19,238 nucleotides of DNA from CAYGWX01 sp964353855 [NCBI: uncultured bacterium] (GTDB lineage Bacteria > Edwardsbacteria > CAYGWX01). How positions within the stretch are numbered: the stretch's first letter is position 1; the number at the start of each line of letters is the position of its first letter. This document shows, piece by piece, positions 1 to 6,765 of the stretch. Location of the stretch: contig CAYGWX010000046.1 in assembly GCA_964353855.1 (NCBI GenBank), forward strand, positions 1-19,238. Direction: 5' to 3'. The notes under the pieces are model-generated. The model saw only the letters and a program-made list of their open reading frames with translations. It was not told the origin of the DNA and made no database searches. Both the position numbers and the translations under genes were made by a program.

Positions 1-353
1 TGGCTATTATACCACAACTTTCCTCAGGTCCAGTCCTAACGGGGGCCGAAACGTACGTCATAATATTTACTTGCATTAATATCAACAAAGCATAATACGC
101 CATATCTACGGTTTTTTAAGGTACACCCTACAAATCCATCTCCCGCAGTCGAGGGCAAGCATTATTGATTAATATTAAGGAAAAAACTATGAGGGCAAAA
201 GGAAGGCGATTTACGTGGTTATCTTTCATCACAACCTCCATACTTTGGTGTTAGCTGGTTCGGTTGCTTCAAGAATATTGGTAAGTAATCTTACTATTTT
301 CCATATTACCTTGTCAAGAGCATAAATGAAAATGGGTCGTTAACAACACTCTC
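1..353. other. AT-rich non-coding stretch
   Basis: No gene of convincing composition is visible here. The stretch is much richer in A and T than the coding sequence that starts near 450. A frame open from base 3 to a stop at 93-95 could be the tail of a gene that begins outside the window, but 30 codons of ordinary composition do not prove this. A weak hairpin (GTAAG, loop TAAT, CTTAC) lies at 281-294 and is followed by a short T-rich run. The only possible gene is a 21-codon frame at 189-254, listed separately. Confidence 0.6.
189..254 (+). CDS. possible 21-residue hydrophobic peptide (doubtful)
   Basis: An ATG at 189 is preceded by AAGGA at 177-181 with 7 bases between, which is a good Shine-Dalgarno match. 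The peptide starts with a basic stretch (MRAKGRR), continues with a hydrophobic segment (FTWLSFITTSILW), and ends on a cysteine before TAG. That layout suits a tiny membrane peptide, a leader peptide or the remnant of a signal sequence. No promoter of quality was found directly upstream. A frame this short can arise by chance in AT-rich DNA, so it is recorded as a candidate only. Confidence 0.18.
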   Translation: MRAKGRRFTWLSFITTSILWC

Positions 354-383
354 TTGACTTTTGCCAGTATTTTAGCCTATACT
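354..383 (+). promoter_or_regulatory. sigma-70-type promoter for the 515-1093 gene
   Basis: TTGACT at 354-359 and TATACT at 378-383 are separated by 18 bases. Each box has five of six consensus bases. Transcription would start near 390, about 58 bases before the ATG at 448 and about 125 before the ATG at 515. The nearer ATG fits a normal leader better. Confidence 0.6.
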
Positions 384-514
384 GTATATATCAGTTTACA
401 TCAATTTCTCTCTAACTTCCTTTTTCAAAGCCCTTATCCAAAATCAAATGGTGAATCATACCCAAGCTTGATCATCCGTTTCACGGCAAAAGGGCTTCTG
501 GCCGGTTCGGGGAT

Positions 515-1093
515 ATGCTGGTCTATGGCTCCTGGCGGGGGATTCCTTATGTAAGGATTTACCGCAAGCCGAAGATGAAGGAGTCGGCCCGGCTGAGGAA
601 GCTGAATGACCTCTTCCGCCAGCAGACCCGGCGCTGGGCGAAGCTGGCTGAGAAGGAGAGGCTGGCTTGGTCTGCGTTCACAACCTTGATCGGGGCTAAG
701 GGTACTCCCCTGTCTATCTTTACGAAGTACTCTACCCTGGCCCTGGATGCGGGTTTCCCAGAGCCGGTCTTTCCTCCTCGCTTGAGGAAGTACGACCCTC
801 CGAGGCTTAAGCTCCTTCCGGACAAGAAGTTGAAGGCCCTGGTCCTTTCCTGGAGCCTTCCCGATCTCCCGGATAACTCCCTGGTGGATATCTACTTCTG
901 CTCCTCCAAGGCTTCCCATAATCCCGATGCTCACCGGCATCACCACCTGGCTTTCCTCCCGGCTAAAGACAGGCATTTCGTGCTCGGGGACCCGAAGCCT
1001 GATCTGCGTTATTCTTTCCGGGTGCGGTTTATCCTTCCCGACTCGAATCATTCCCCTTTCTCAACCATCGCTCTCGTTTTTGAGGGGTTCTAA
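515..1093 (+). CDS. hypothetical protein, N-terminal WxGIxYVR module plus FN3-like C-terminus; start probably damaged
   Basis: The frame encodes 192 residues from the first ATG. Residues 7-16 read SWRGIPYVRI and are followed by a basic, helical stretch with a W-x-K-L-x-x-x-E-R-x-x-W pattern (about 40-52). This layout resembles small conserved proteins of unknown function in which a GRFGD...SWKGI..VR segment precedes a helical region. The C-terminal half (about 95-192) alternates hydrophobic strands and looks like one fibronectin type III fold (LVLSWSLPD, YSFRVRF). The reading frame stays open upstream to 455 and adds KLDHPFHGKRASGRFGD before the ATG, which appears to be the true start of the module. 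A stop at 452-454 and the absence of a start codon block it. An ATG at 448 joins this frame if one base near 454 is skipped. No catalytic motif is visible and the function is unknown. Confidence 0.7.
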   Translation: MLVYGSWRGIPYVRIYRKPKMKESARLRKLNDLFRQQTRRWAKLAEKERLAWSAFTTLIGAKGTPLSIFTKYSTLALDAGFPEPVFPPRLRKYDPPRLKLLPDKKLKALVLSWSLPDLPDNSLVDIYFCSSKASHNPDAHRHHHLAFLPAKDRHFVLGDPKPDLRYSFRVRFILPDSNHSPFSTIALVFEGF

Positions 1094-1133
1094 GCCCTTT
1101 TAAAGGGTATCCTGGCGCACCTCCGAACAGCCC

Positions 1134-1160
1134 ATCCCCCTTTAGGGGGATTGCTTTGTG
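1134..1160 (+). terminator. hairpin terminator after the 515-1093 gene
   Basis: ATCCCCC (1134-1140) and GGGGGAT (1145-1151) form a perfect 7-base-pair stem closed by a TTTA tetraloop. A T-rich run (TGCTTTG) follows. A smaller inverted repeat, CCCTTT and AAAGGG around one T, lies at 1095-1107 just after the stop codon. The T run is poor, so termination strength is uncertain. Confidence 0.5.
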
Positions 1161-1178
1161 AGCTTGCAGAGAGAGGAG

Positions 1179-1286
1179 GAAGGTAACAGGAAGGTAACAG
1201 GAAGGGATCAGGAAGGGTTCAGGAAGGGAACAGGGAGGGTTGTGGGCGTGAAATGGGCGTCCTGTGGGGGTGCAATGGGCGCACAA
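1179..1286 (+). repeat. two blocks of 11-base tandem repeats
   Basis: Five consecutive 11-base units begin at 1179, 1190, 1201, 1212 and 1223. The first two are identical (GAAGGTAACAG) and the others read GAAGGG, two variable bases, then CAG. After nine bases a second family of four 11-base units starts at 1243, 1254, 1265 and 1276, each TGGG[C/G]G followed by five looser bases. The array ends 14 bases before the -35 box of the next gene. The unit length is close to one helical turn, so all copies would face nearly the same side of the DNA. No open frame of coding character runs through it. Confidence 0.75.
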
Positions 1287-1300
1287 TCCTCCCCTTACCC

Positions 1301-1330
1301 TTGACAGGAGTTCCCCGGCTGGGGTAAAGT
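1301..1330 (+). promoter_or_regulatory. promoter for the small cysteine protein
   Basis: A perfect TTGACA lies at 1301-1306 and TAAAGT at 1325-1330, with an 18-base spacer. The spacer contains an inverted repeat, CCCC-GGCT-GGGG (1313-1324). A repeat between the two boxes is a common operator position. Only 11 bases separate the -10 box from the ATG at 1342, so the transcript would have a leader of a few bases at most. Confidence 0.5.
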
Positions 1331-1341
1331 AATAGGGCGCT

Positions 1342-1545
1342 ATGAAGAACGCCCTTTCCGAAATCCTGCCAATCAGCCTCCCGGCCTTCCCCGAGGCGAA
1401 GCGCTTTGTGGACCCCCGCGAGCTACCCTGCCGGGACATGGACCTGGACTGCCTGCTGAATGGCAAGCCCTTCGGAAGCTACCACCGCTGTTACGTCTAT
1501 GCTCCGGAGCTGGGCAAGTGTCCGCTCTTGGGGCTTGAGACGTAG
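1342..1545 (+). CDS. small hypothetical protein with four cysteines
   Basis: This 67-residue frame has third codon positions rich in G and C like its neighbours, which supports real coding. Cysteines at 30, 37, 50 and 60, with His48, give a C-x6-C-x12-C-x9-C spacing that could bind a metal ion or form disulfides. There is no signal peptide or membrane segment, so it is probably cytoplasmic. I do not recognise the family. No Shine-Dalgarno site precedes the ATG, which matches a promoter so close that the mRNA is nearly leaderless. Its stop lies only 13 bases from the convergent stop of the rhomboid gene. It is the first gene after the 11-base repeat array, which may control it. Confidence 0.5.
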   Translation: MKNALSEILPISLPAFPEAKRFVDPRELPCRDMDLDCLLNGKPFGSYHRCYVYAPELGKCPLLGLET

Positions 1546-1558
1546 ACCCCTATCCCGC

Positions 1559-2386
1559 CTACCCCTTTCCCTTTCCCTCCGAGCCGAATGCCGTGCTGGC
1601 CTCGTCCAGCGTGGCCTTCTCCTCGGGCGTCAGGCTCTCCACGCCCAGCTTCGAGATCTTCTCCAGGATCCGGTCCACCTCCTGCTCCAGCCCCGGCCTC
1701 ACGGGCTTTCTCTCGATTACCCTGAATGAGGGCTTCTTCGGAGCGTTCCAACGGGCCAGAATCCGTCCTCCCCTCAGGTAGAGGAACCCGAACAGCATCC
1801 CGCCCAGATGGGCGAAGTGCCCGATCCCGTCCGAAGTGTAGGAGAACGAGGCCAGAAGCTCCAGGCCCGCGAACAGCCAGATGAGGTGCTTGGCCTTGAT
1901 CGGGAAGATGAACCAGAGGAAGACCTGCCGGTCCGGGAAGGTCAGGCCGTAGGCCAGGAGGACCCCGAAGATCGCGCCCGAGGCCCCGATGGTCGGCACC
2001 GTGCTGTTGATGGACAGGAGGACCGTCAGAATACCCGCCCCGATCCCGCACAGGAAGTAGTATTTCAGGAACACCCTCTGCCCCCAGAGCGCCTCCAATT
2101 CCCGGCCGAACATCCACAAGGTGAAGAGGTTGAACAAGAGGTGGAAGGCCCCGCCGTGCAGGAACAGGTAGGTCACGAGCTGCCAGAGGAAGAGCCTCTT
2201 CCATACCCAGGCCGGGACCAGGCCCAGCATCCTCTCCAGCTCGATGCCCGTGGATGAAAAAACATAGGGCCTGAGCAGCACCTGGGCCAGGAAGACCGCG
2301 GCATTTGCGATGAGCAGCCAAGTCAGGGCCGTGAGCCTGGGCCGGGATGAGAACGGGGAGACGAAATACGTCCGCTGCTCCAGCAA
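1559..2386 (-). CDS. rhomboid-family intramembrane serine protease
   Basis: This 275-residue protein would cleave transmembrane segments of substrate proteins in the cytoplasmic membrane. The rhomboid core spans about residues 20-210 with six hydrophobic helices. The catalytic serine is Ser136 in GASGA and its partner histidine is His193 in AHLGG. The conserved HxxxN of the second helix is His82/Asn86. After the core comes a soluble tail (about 225-265, EQEVDRILEKISKLGVESLT) typical of bacterial rhomboids with a small helical C-terminal domain. The frame starts at TTG (2386), 15 bases after the asparaginase stop. AAGGA overlaps that stop and lies about 11 bases upstream, a long spacing, so the start is likely but not certain. 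It is the last gene of the five-gene operon. Its substrate cannot be told from the sequence. Confidence 0.92.
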   Translation of the reverse strand: MLEQRTYFVSPFSSRPRLTALTWLLIANAAVFLAQVLLRPYVFSSTGIELERMLGLVPAWVWKRLFLWQLVTYLFLHGGAFHLLFNLFTLWMFGRELEALWGQRVFLKYYFLCGIGAGILTVLLSINSTVPTIGASGAIFGVLLAYGLTFPDRQVFLWFIFPIKAKHLIWLFAGLELLASFSYTSDGIGHFAHLGGMLFGFLYLRGGRILARWNAPKKPSFRVIERKPVRPGLEQEVDRILEKISKLGVESLTPEEKATLDEASTAFGSEGKGKG

Positions 2387-2401
2387 CTTCTTACGCTTCC
2401 T

Positions 2402-3388
2402 TTATGACGGCAGGAACAGCTTCGCGATCCGTTTTGGATCGCGGGTCAGGGACAGGGCCAGCATCAGCTTGATCCTGGCTTTTGGCCCGGAGAGGTAGTC
2501 CGGCATGATCGCCCCGGCCTGCTTCACAGTCAGGCCACCGCCCAGGAAGGCGTAGGCCGGGAGGACCCTCCCGCTCGGACAGCGGGACACCACGACCGTG
2601 GGGATGCCCCGGGAGACCGCGGCCTTGATGCCCTCCAGGATCCCCGGGGAGACGTGGCTTCGGCCCGCGGCCTCGAGGACCAGCCCCTTCGCCCCGCTCC
2701 TCAGGCTGGCCAGGATGAGCCGGCTGTCCATCCCGGCTCCCGCCTTGATCAAATCCACATCCGGCTCCAGTCCCCTGGCGGGAAGGCGTTGGACCCCCGT
2801 CACCCTCCTCTTGAAGATGACCTCTTCCCCGTCCACGAACCCCAGCGGCCCGCAGTCCAGGCTGTGGAAGGTCTCTAAAGCGGCGGTATGAAGTTTCGTG
2901 ACCTCCTTCGCCGGATGGATGGTCTTGTTCAGGACCACCAGGACGCCCTGTCCCCGGGCCTCCTTTGAGGCCGCGACCCGGACGCTGTCCAGGAGATTAG
3001 CCGGTCCATCCCACCCTAATTCCGCACTCGTCCTCATCGCCCCGGTCACCACCACGGGCTTGGGGGTGTTCACGGCCAATTCGAAGAGATAGGAGGTCTC
3101 TTCGATCGTGTCCGTGCCCTGAACGACCACCACCCCTCTGACCTTGGGGTCCTTCGCCTCCCTCTTGATGCATCGCACCAGGTCCCAGAGCCTCTCCGGG
3201 GTGTACTGCATGGCGGGAGTGAGCGCGAAATCCACAAGGCGGATGCGCGCGACCTTCCCAATCCCCGGGACCAAGACGAGCAGGTCTTTGCCCTTGAGTT
3301 TAGGTATGTTCCCCCTGGCTTTGGGATCCGGCTGCATCGAGATCGTCCCCCCGGTCGTGATCATGCTGACCAGCGGCCTGGCTTTCAT
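2402..3388 (-). CDS. L-asparaginase (asparaginase/glutaminase family)
   Basis: The enzyme hydrolyses asparagine to aspartate and ammonia. The 328-residue length is normal for the family. The first active-site motif is TTGGTIS near residues 11-17 with nucleophile Thr15. The second is QGTDTIEETS (90-99), carrying the catalytic Thr92-Asp93 pair. VTGAMR (114-119) and the SAELGWDGPANL stretch after it are also conserved. No signal peptide is present, so it should be cytoplasmic. It lacks the extra N-terminal domain of the GatD amidotransferase subunit, which shares this fold. It starts 12 bases after the exporter stop, with only a moderate GGGGA ahead of the ATG. Its place in an operon with cysteine-synthase-family, tRNA-editing and exporter genes fits amino-acid metabolism. 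Confidence 0.93.
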   Translation of the reverse strand: MKARPLVSMITTGGTISMQPDPKARGNIPKLKGKDLLVLVPGIGKVARIRLVDFALTPAMQYTPERLWDLVRCIKREAKDPKVRGVVVVQGTDTIEETSYLFELAVNTPKPVVVTGAMRTSAELGWDGPANLLDSVRVAASKEARGQGVLVVLNKTIHPAKEVTKLHTAALETFHSLDCGPLGFVDGEEVIFKRRVTGVQRLPARGLEPDVDLIKAGAGMDSRLILASLRSGAKGLVLEAAGRSHVSPGILEGIKAAVSRGIPTVVVSRCPSGRVLPAYAFLGGGLTVKQAGAIMPDYLSGPKARIKLMLALSLTRDPKRIAKLFLPS

Positions 3389-3400
3389 GTTGTCCCCGAG

Positions 3401-4306
3401 TTATCCTCCCTTTTCTTTATAAAGCGCCAAGAAGACGCCGACCAGGATCAAGCCAGCCCCGAGGTAGCTGGCCGGGCCGGGGATCTCCTTGAACAGGAAG
3501 ACCGCCAGGATGGCCGCTCCGAGGGGCTCACCCAGCACGGCCACGCCCACCACGTAGGCCTTCACGTGCCTCAAGGCCCAGTTGTACAGGGAGTGTCCCA
3601 GGGTCTGGGGCACCAGGGCCAGGAGGAAGATCCAGAGATAAGCCCTCCCCGGGAAGGGGCCCAGGGGCGTCCGGGTAACGAGACAGATGAGGCCCAGGAA
3701 CAGGGCCGCGAACAGGTACACCGGAAAGATGTAGGCCAAGGCCGGAAGCGACTTCCTGAGGACGCGGCCTACCAGGAGATAACCCGCCACGAAGACCGCT
3801 CCCGCGAGGGAAAGGAAATCCCCGAGCAGGGGCTTCCCACCCCCGGAGAAATCCCCGGCGCCGATGACCGCGCTTCCGGAGATGGCCAGGACCAGGCCCA
3901 GCACCGCGAGCCAGGGCATCCTCTCTTTCAGGAAGAGGAATCCGAACAGGGCCGCGAAGATGGGCTGGGTGGCCACGATGACCACCGAGGATGCCACTGT
4001 GGTCAGGGCCAGGGAAGAGATCCAGGTGGCGAAGTGCAGAGCCAGGAAAAGCCCGGAGAGCGCGAGGAGAAGCATCTCCCGCTTCGGCAGGGCCGCCATT
4101 CTCCTTCCCTCCCGGGCCAGGGCAAAGGGTGCGAGCAGCAGCGAGGAGAAGGCGAGTCGGAGGAAGGCGATGGCCAGGGACGGGGCCTGGGCCAGGCGGA
4201 TCATGGGCGCGGCCAGGGAGATCGCGACCACAGCAAGGAAAAGCACGAGGTACACGAAGCCCCGGCGCGGGCTCAAGGATTGCTCAGAGGCTGTCCGTTC
4301 CCCCAT
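3401..4306 (-). CDS. EamA-family (drug/metabolite transporter) exporter
   Basis: This 301-residue protein has ten hydrophobic helices arranged as two EamA repeats (about 15-145 and 160-295), the usual layout of DMT-superfamily permeases of the inner membrane. Members export amino acids, nucleosides or other metabolites, and the namesake E. coli EamA exports cysteine and O-acetylserine. The ATG directly follows the TAG of the upstream tRNA-editing gene, so the two are probably translationally coupled. The substrate is not visible in the sequence. The cysteine-synthase-family gene in the same operon makes cysteine or a related amino acid a reasonable guess, and no more than that. Confidence 0.9.
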   Translation of the reverse strand: MGERTASEQSLSPRRGFVYLVLFLAVVAISLAAPMIRLAQAPSLAIAFLRLAFSSLLLAPFALAREGRRMAALPKREMLLLALSGLFLALHFATWISSLALTTVASSVVIVATQPIFAALFGFLFLKERMPWLAVLGLVLAISGSAVIGAGDFSGGGKPLLGDFLSLAGAVFVAGYLLVGRVLRKSLPALAYIFPVYLFAALFLGLICLVTRTPLGPFPGRAYLWIFLLALVPQTLGHSLYNWALRHVKAYVVGVAVLGEPLGAAILAVFLFKEIPGPASYLGAGLILVGVFLALYKEKGG

Positions 4307-5497
4307 CTATCGGATGCCCTTTCCCAGCTCGCGGAGCAAGGCCGGGAGGTCCGGGACCAGTGGCCCGCCCCCCTGGGCGAAGTTCGGACGGCCTCCTCCC
4401 CTGCCTCCGATCCGGGTCACCGCTTCCTTCATCAGGATGTTCATATCGAACGCCAGGTCCTGGGAACGAGCGAAGACCAGGTTGGCCTTGTCCCCGGTCG
4501 CGGCCAGGAGGGCCACGGTCCCGGGATGCTCGGCGATGCGGTTGGCCAGCCCCCTCACCTCCTCGGGGTCGCGGTCCGGGAAGACCTTGATGACGAGGCG
4601 GAAGGACCCTGAGGTTTGCGCTTCTTTGACCAGGCGTTCGGCCTCGTATTTCAGGGCCTCCTCCAGGAGCTCCTTGATCCGCTTTTCCTTGTCCGCGTTC
4701 TCCTGGCGGAGCCTCCGGAAGGCCGGCTCCAGGTCCCGGCCCGCGATGCTGAGCTCTCCGGCCATGTGGTTAATGGCATGGTTCCGCCAACGGTAATCCC
4801 TGAGGGTCCGCCTCCCGCAGAGGAACTCCACCCGCATGTCCTCGCGGATCTTCTCCCACCTCGCGATCTTGACCAAGCCCACCTCCCCGGTCCGCTGGCA
4901 GTGCGTTCCCCCGCAGGCCGAGTGATCGAAGTCCGCGATCTGCAGGACGCGCAGGCTCTCCAGGTCCGGGGGCTTCTTGCGCAGGGGAAGCCTCTTGGCC
5001 TCCTCCCGGGTCAGGAGCATCACCGTCACGGGTCGGTCCTCGAAGACCACCCGGTTGGCCAGGTCCTCGACCCGGTCTGCCAGCTCCGGAGCGAGGGCTG
5101 GGATGCGCAGGTCGATGGTGCAGTACTCCGCGCTCATGTGGAAGCCCACGGTCATCGCGCGGGCCAGCTGGTCGAAGGCCCCGGACAGGAGGTGCTGGCC
5201 GGTGTGCTGTTGCATGTGGTCGAAGCGCTTCTCCCAATCCACCCGGCCCTGAACCGTGCCCTCGGGCAAAGCACCGGCCAGGAAATGAAGGATGGCCTCC
5301 CCTTCCTCCTGGACATCTGTGACCGGGATGCCGTTAAGCGTCCCAACGTCCGGCAATTGTCCCCCGGACTCCGGGTAAAAGCAGGTCCGTTCCAGGATGA
5401 CGGCGTTCTTATCCGCCCGGCGCTCGAGGACCTTCCCCTCGAACTCTGTCCTGCGGACGTCCTGATCGAAAAGGCTTTCGGTCTTCATGGTTCCCAT
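4307..5497 (-). CDS. alanyl-tRNA editing protein, AlaX type with DHHA1 domain
   Basis: The protein is a free-standing relative of the alanyl-tRNA synthetase editing region. It should remove serine or glycine wrongly attached to tRNA-Ala. The zinc-binding editing domain (about 1-235) has HxxxH at His98/His102 and CGGTH at Cys195/His199. A charged coiled-coil stretch follows (about 255-295). The C-terminal DHHA1 domain has the glycine-rich GGRGGGRPNFAQGG (364-377). At 396 residues it matches the long AlaX class. Synthetase catalytic motifs are absent, so it is not a truncated alaS. ATG codons at 5497 and 5488 are both possible and neither has a strong Shine-Dalgarno site. It begins 20 bases after the cysteine-synthase stop. 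Confidence 0.93.
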   Translation of the reverse strand: MGTMKTESLFDQDVRRTEFEGKVLERRADKNAVILERTCFYPESGGQLPDVGTLNGIPVTDVQEEGEAILHFLAGALPEGTVQGRVDWEKRFDHMQQHTGQHLLSGAFDQLARAMTVGFHMSAEYCTIDLRIPALAPELADRVEDLANRVVFEDRPVTVMLLTREEAKRLPLRKKPPDLESLRVLQIADFDHSACGGTHCQRTGEVGLVKIARWEKIREDMRVEFLCGRRTLRDYRWRNHAINHMAGELSIAGRDLEPAFRRLRQENADKEKRIKELLEEALKYEAERLVKEAQTSGSFRLVIKVFPDRDPEEVRGLANRIAEHPGTVALLAATGDKANLVFARSQDLAFDMNILMKEAVTRIGGRGGGRPNFAQGGGPLVPDLPALLRELGKGIR

Positions 5498-5517
5498 GGG
5501 TAGCGGATTGTGTGACT

Positions 5518-6609
5518 TTAGAGCGGGTGGGCAGTGAAGCGCTGGCCGCAGTCGTAGAGATCGCAGCAGGTATTGCAGACCCGCTTGAAAGCCTGCATCC
5601 CCGTGAGCTCGACCTCCGGAGAGAGGTAGCCCTCCTTCGCGGGCTCCTTGCGCAGGAGGTCGGTGGAGAGGTACTTCTTGTTGTCGTCCGGGAAGACCGT
5701 GCAGACCACGGAGGAGGGGCCGAGCTCGTTCTGCACCGTGAGGGCCCCGATGAAATTGGCCCCGGAGGATATGCCCACGGCCAGGCCGAGTCGGGAGGCG
5801 AGCTTCTGGGCCATCAGAATCGCGTCCCCGTCGTGGACGCTGACCACGGCGTCCACCTCATCCAGCTTGAGGATGGAGGGGATGAACTCGTCCGAGATGC
5901 CCTGGATGCGGTGCTGGCCGACCTTGCGTCCCGCGGTGAGGGTCGGCGATTCGGCGGGCTCGAGGGGATGAATCCGGATCCTGGGTTTCTGACCTTTCAG
6001 AAACCGCCCCACGCCCATGATCGTCCCCCCGGTGCCTACCCCGGCCACGAAGGCGTCCGGCTCCAGGGACTGGAAGCGGAGCTGCCACCAGATCTCAGGT
6101 CCGGTGGTGAGCTCGTGGGCCTCCGCGTTGGCCTGGTTGGAGAACTGGCAGGGGAGGAAGATTTTCCCCTGCTGCCGGGCGAGTTCCTCGGTCATCCGGA
6201 TGCTGCCCAGAAAACCCCCCTGCTCGCGGGTCACGGGCACGACGTTCGCCCCCATGCTCTGGATGAGGTCCACCCGCTCCCGGCTCATCCAGTCCGGCAT
6301 ATAGATCGTGACCGGGTGGCCCAGAGCCCGGCCCAGGGCCGCGAAGGAGAGGCCGGTGTTGCCGCTCGTGGCCTCCACGATGGCGTCGCCGGGACGAATT
6401 TTCCCCTGCCCGTAGGCCCGCTCCAGGATGTGCAGGGCCATGCGGTCCTTGATGCTCCCAGTCATGTTCAGGTTCTCGGACTTGGCGTAGAGAACCCGCT
6501 CCTTCCCCTGGAATTTGAAGTGCAGGGCCAGGAGCGGGGTGTTCCCGATGAGATGCCGGAGTCCCTGGAGGGATGCAGGCGGGGTGGAGGGAGAGGAAGA
6601 CAGGTTCAT
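5518..6609 (-). CDS. cysteine-synthase-family PLP enzyme with C-terminal cysteine cluster
   Basis: This fold-type II PLP enzyme most likely makes cysteine from O-acetylserine or O-phosphoserine. The PLP lysine is Lys54 in NMTGSIKDR. The substrate loop is TSGNTG (81-86), the phosphate-binding loop is GTGGT (192-196), and the ring-contacting SSGAN sits at 281-285. The start chosen is the ATG at 6609, giving 363 residues. An upstream in-frame ATG at 6699 lies beyond the promoter boxes and adds sequence of no recognisable character. The protein is longer than typical CysK (about 300-325 residues). The extra tail ends with [10 protein letters not shown], so Cys345, 348, 349 and 353 could bind metal or act in redox. 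Cystathionine beta-synthase is an alternative, but no haem or CBS regulatory domain is seen. First gene of the operon. Confidence 0.88.
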   Translation of the reverse strand: MNLSSSPSTPPASLQGLRHLIGNTPLLALHFKFQGKERVLYAKSENLNMTGSIKDRMALHILERAYGQGKIRPGDAIVEATSGNTGLSFAALGRALGHPVTIYMPDWMSRERVDLIQSMGANVVPVTREQGGFLGSIRMTEELARQQGKIFLPCQFSNQANAEAHELTTGPEIWWQLRFQSLEPDAFVAGVGTGGTIMGVGRFLKGQKPRIRIHPLEPAESPTLTAGRKVGQHRIQGISDEFIPSILKLDEVDAVVSVHDGDAILMAQKLASRLGLAVGISSGANFIGALTVQNELGPSSVVCTVFPDDNKKYLSTDLLRKEPAKEGYLSPEVELTGMQAFKRVCNTCCDLYDCGQRFTAHPL

Positions 6610-6618
6610 GGAATAACA

Positions 6619-6648
6619 ATGATAGCGGTTCAGCAAGGGTAATGTCAA
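6619..6648 (-). promoter_or_regulatory. promoter of the cysteine-synthase operon
   Basis: On the minus strand a perfect TTGACA (6648-6643) and TATCAT (6624-6619) are separated by 18 bases. The -10 box ends nine bases before the ATG at 6609, so transcription would begin within a few bases of the start codon and yield a leaderless or nearly leaderless mRNA. There is no Shine-Dalgarno site in those nine bases. This promoter fixes the gene start at 6609. Confidence 0.65.
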
Positions 6649-6720
6649 GGAGGAGAGTCGAACGGCCATTGGAAACACACCCACGCCAGGAGCGAGCACC
6701 GGGCCATGCGTCCCTCCCCC

Positions 6721-6761
6721 ATAAAGACAAAGCAGGCGAGGTCCTTGAAGACCCCGCCTGC
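6721..6761 (-). terminator. intrinsic terminator after the M6 protease gene
   Basis: GCAGGCG (6732-6738) pairs with CGCCTGC (6755-6761), and GGTC (6740-6743) with GACC (6750-6753), around one mismatch and a six-base loop. On the minus strand the hairpin is followed by TTTGTCTTTAT (6731-6721). It lies between the protease stop and the promoter of the cysteine-synthase operon. Confidence 0.75.
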
Positions 6762-6765
6762 CCCT

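Noticed and set aside
1-450. tRNA or structured RNA in the left AT-rich stretch
   Set aside because: No cloverleaf arms, CCA end or T-loop consensus was seen on either strand.
1497-2321. Long minus-strand frame of 274 codons overlapping the rhomboid gene
   Set aside because: It is rich in Gly, Pro, Arg and Ala without domains, and the overlapping frame is a clear rhomboid protease with catalytic residues.
3566-4612. Plus-strand frame of 348 codons opposite the exporter and AlaX genes
   Set aside because: Its product is a run of Gln, Glu, Gly and Arg, the usual shadow of GC-rich membrane-protein genes on the other strand.
5512-6642. Plus-strand frame of 376 codons opposite the cysteine-synthase gene
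   Set aside because: It has no recognisable motif, while the minus strand carries all PLP-enzyme signatures.
6607-6699. Longer start for the cysteine-synthase gene at 6699
   Set aside because: The extra 30 residues lie across the -35 and -10 boxes of the operon promoter and show no homology-like features.
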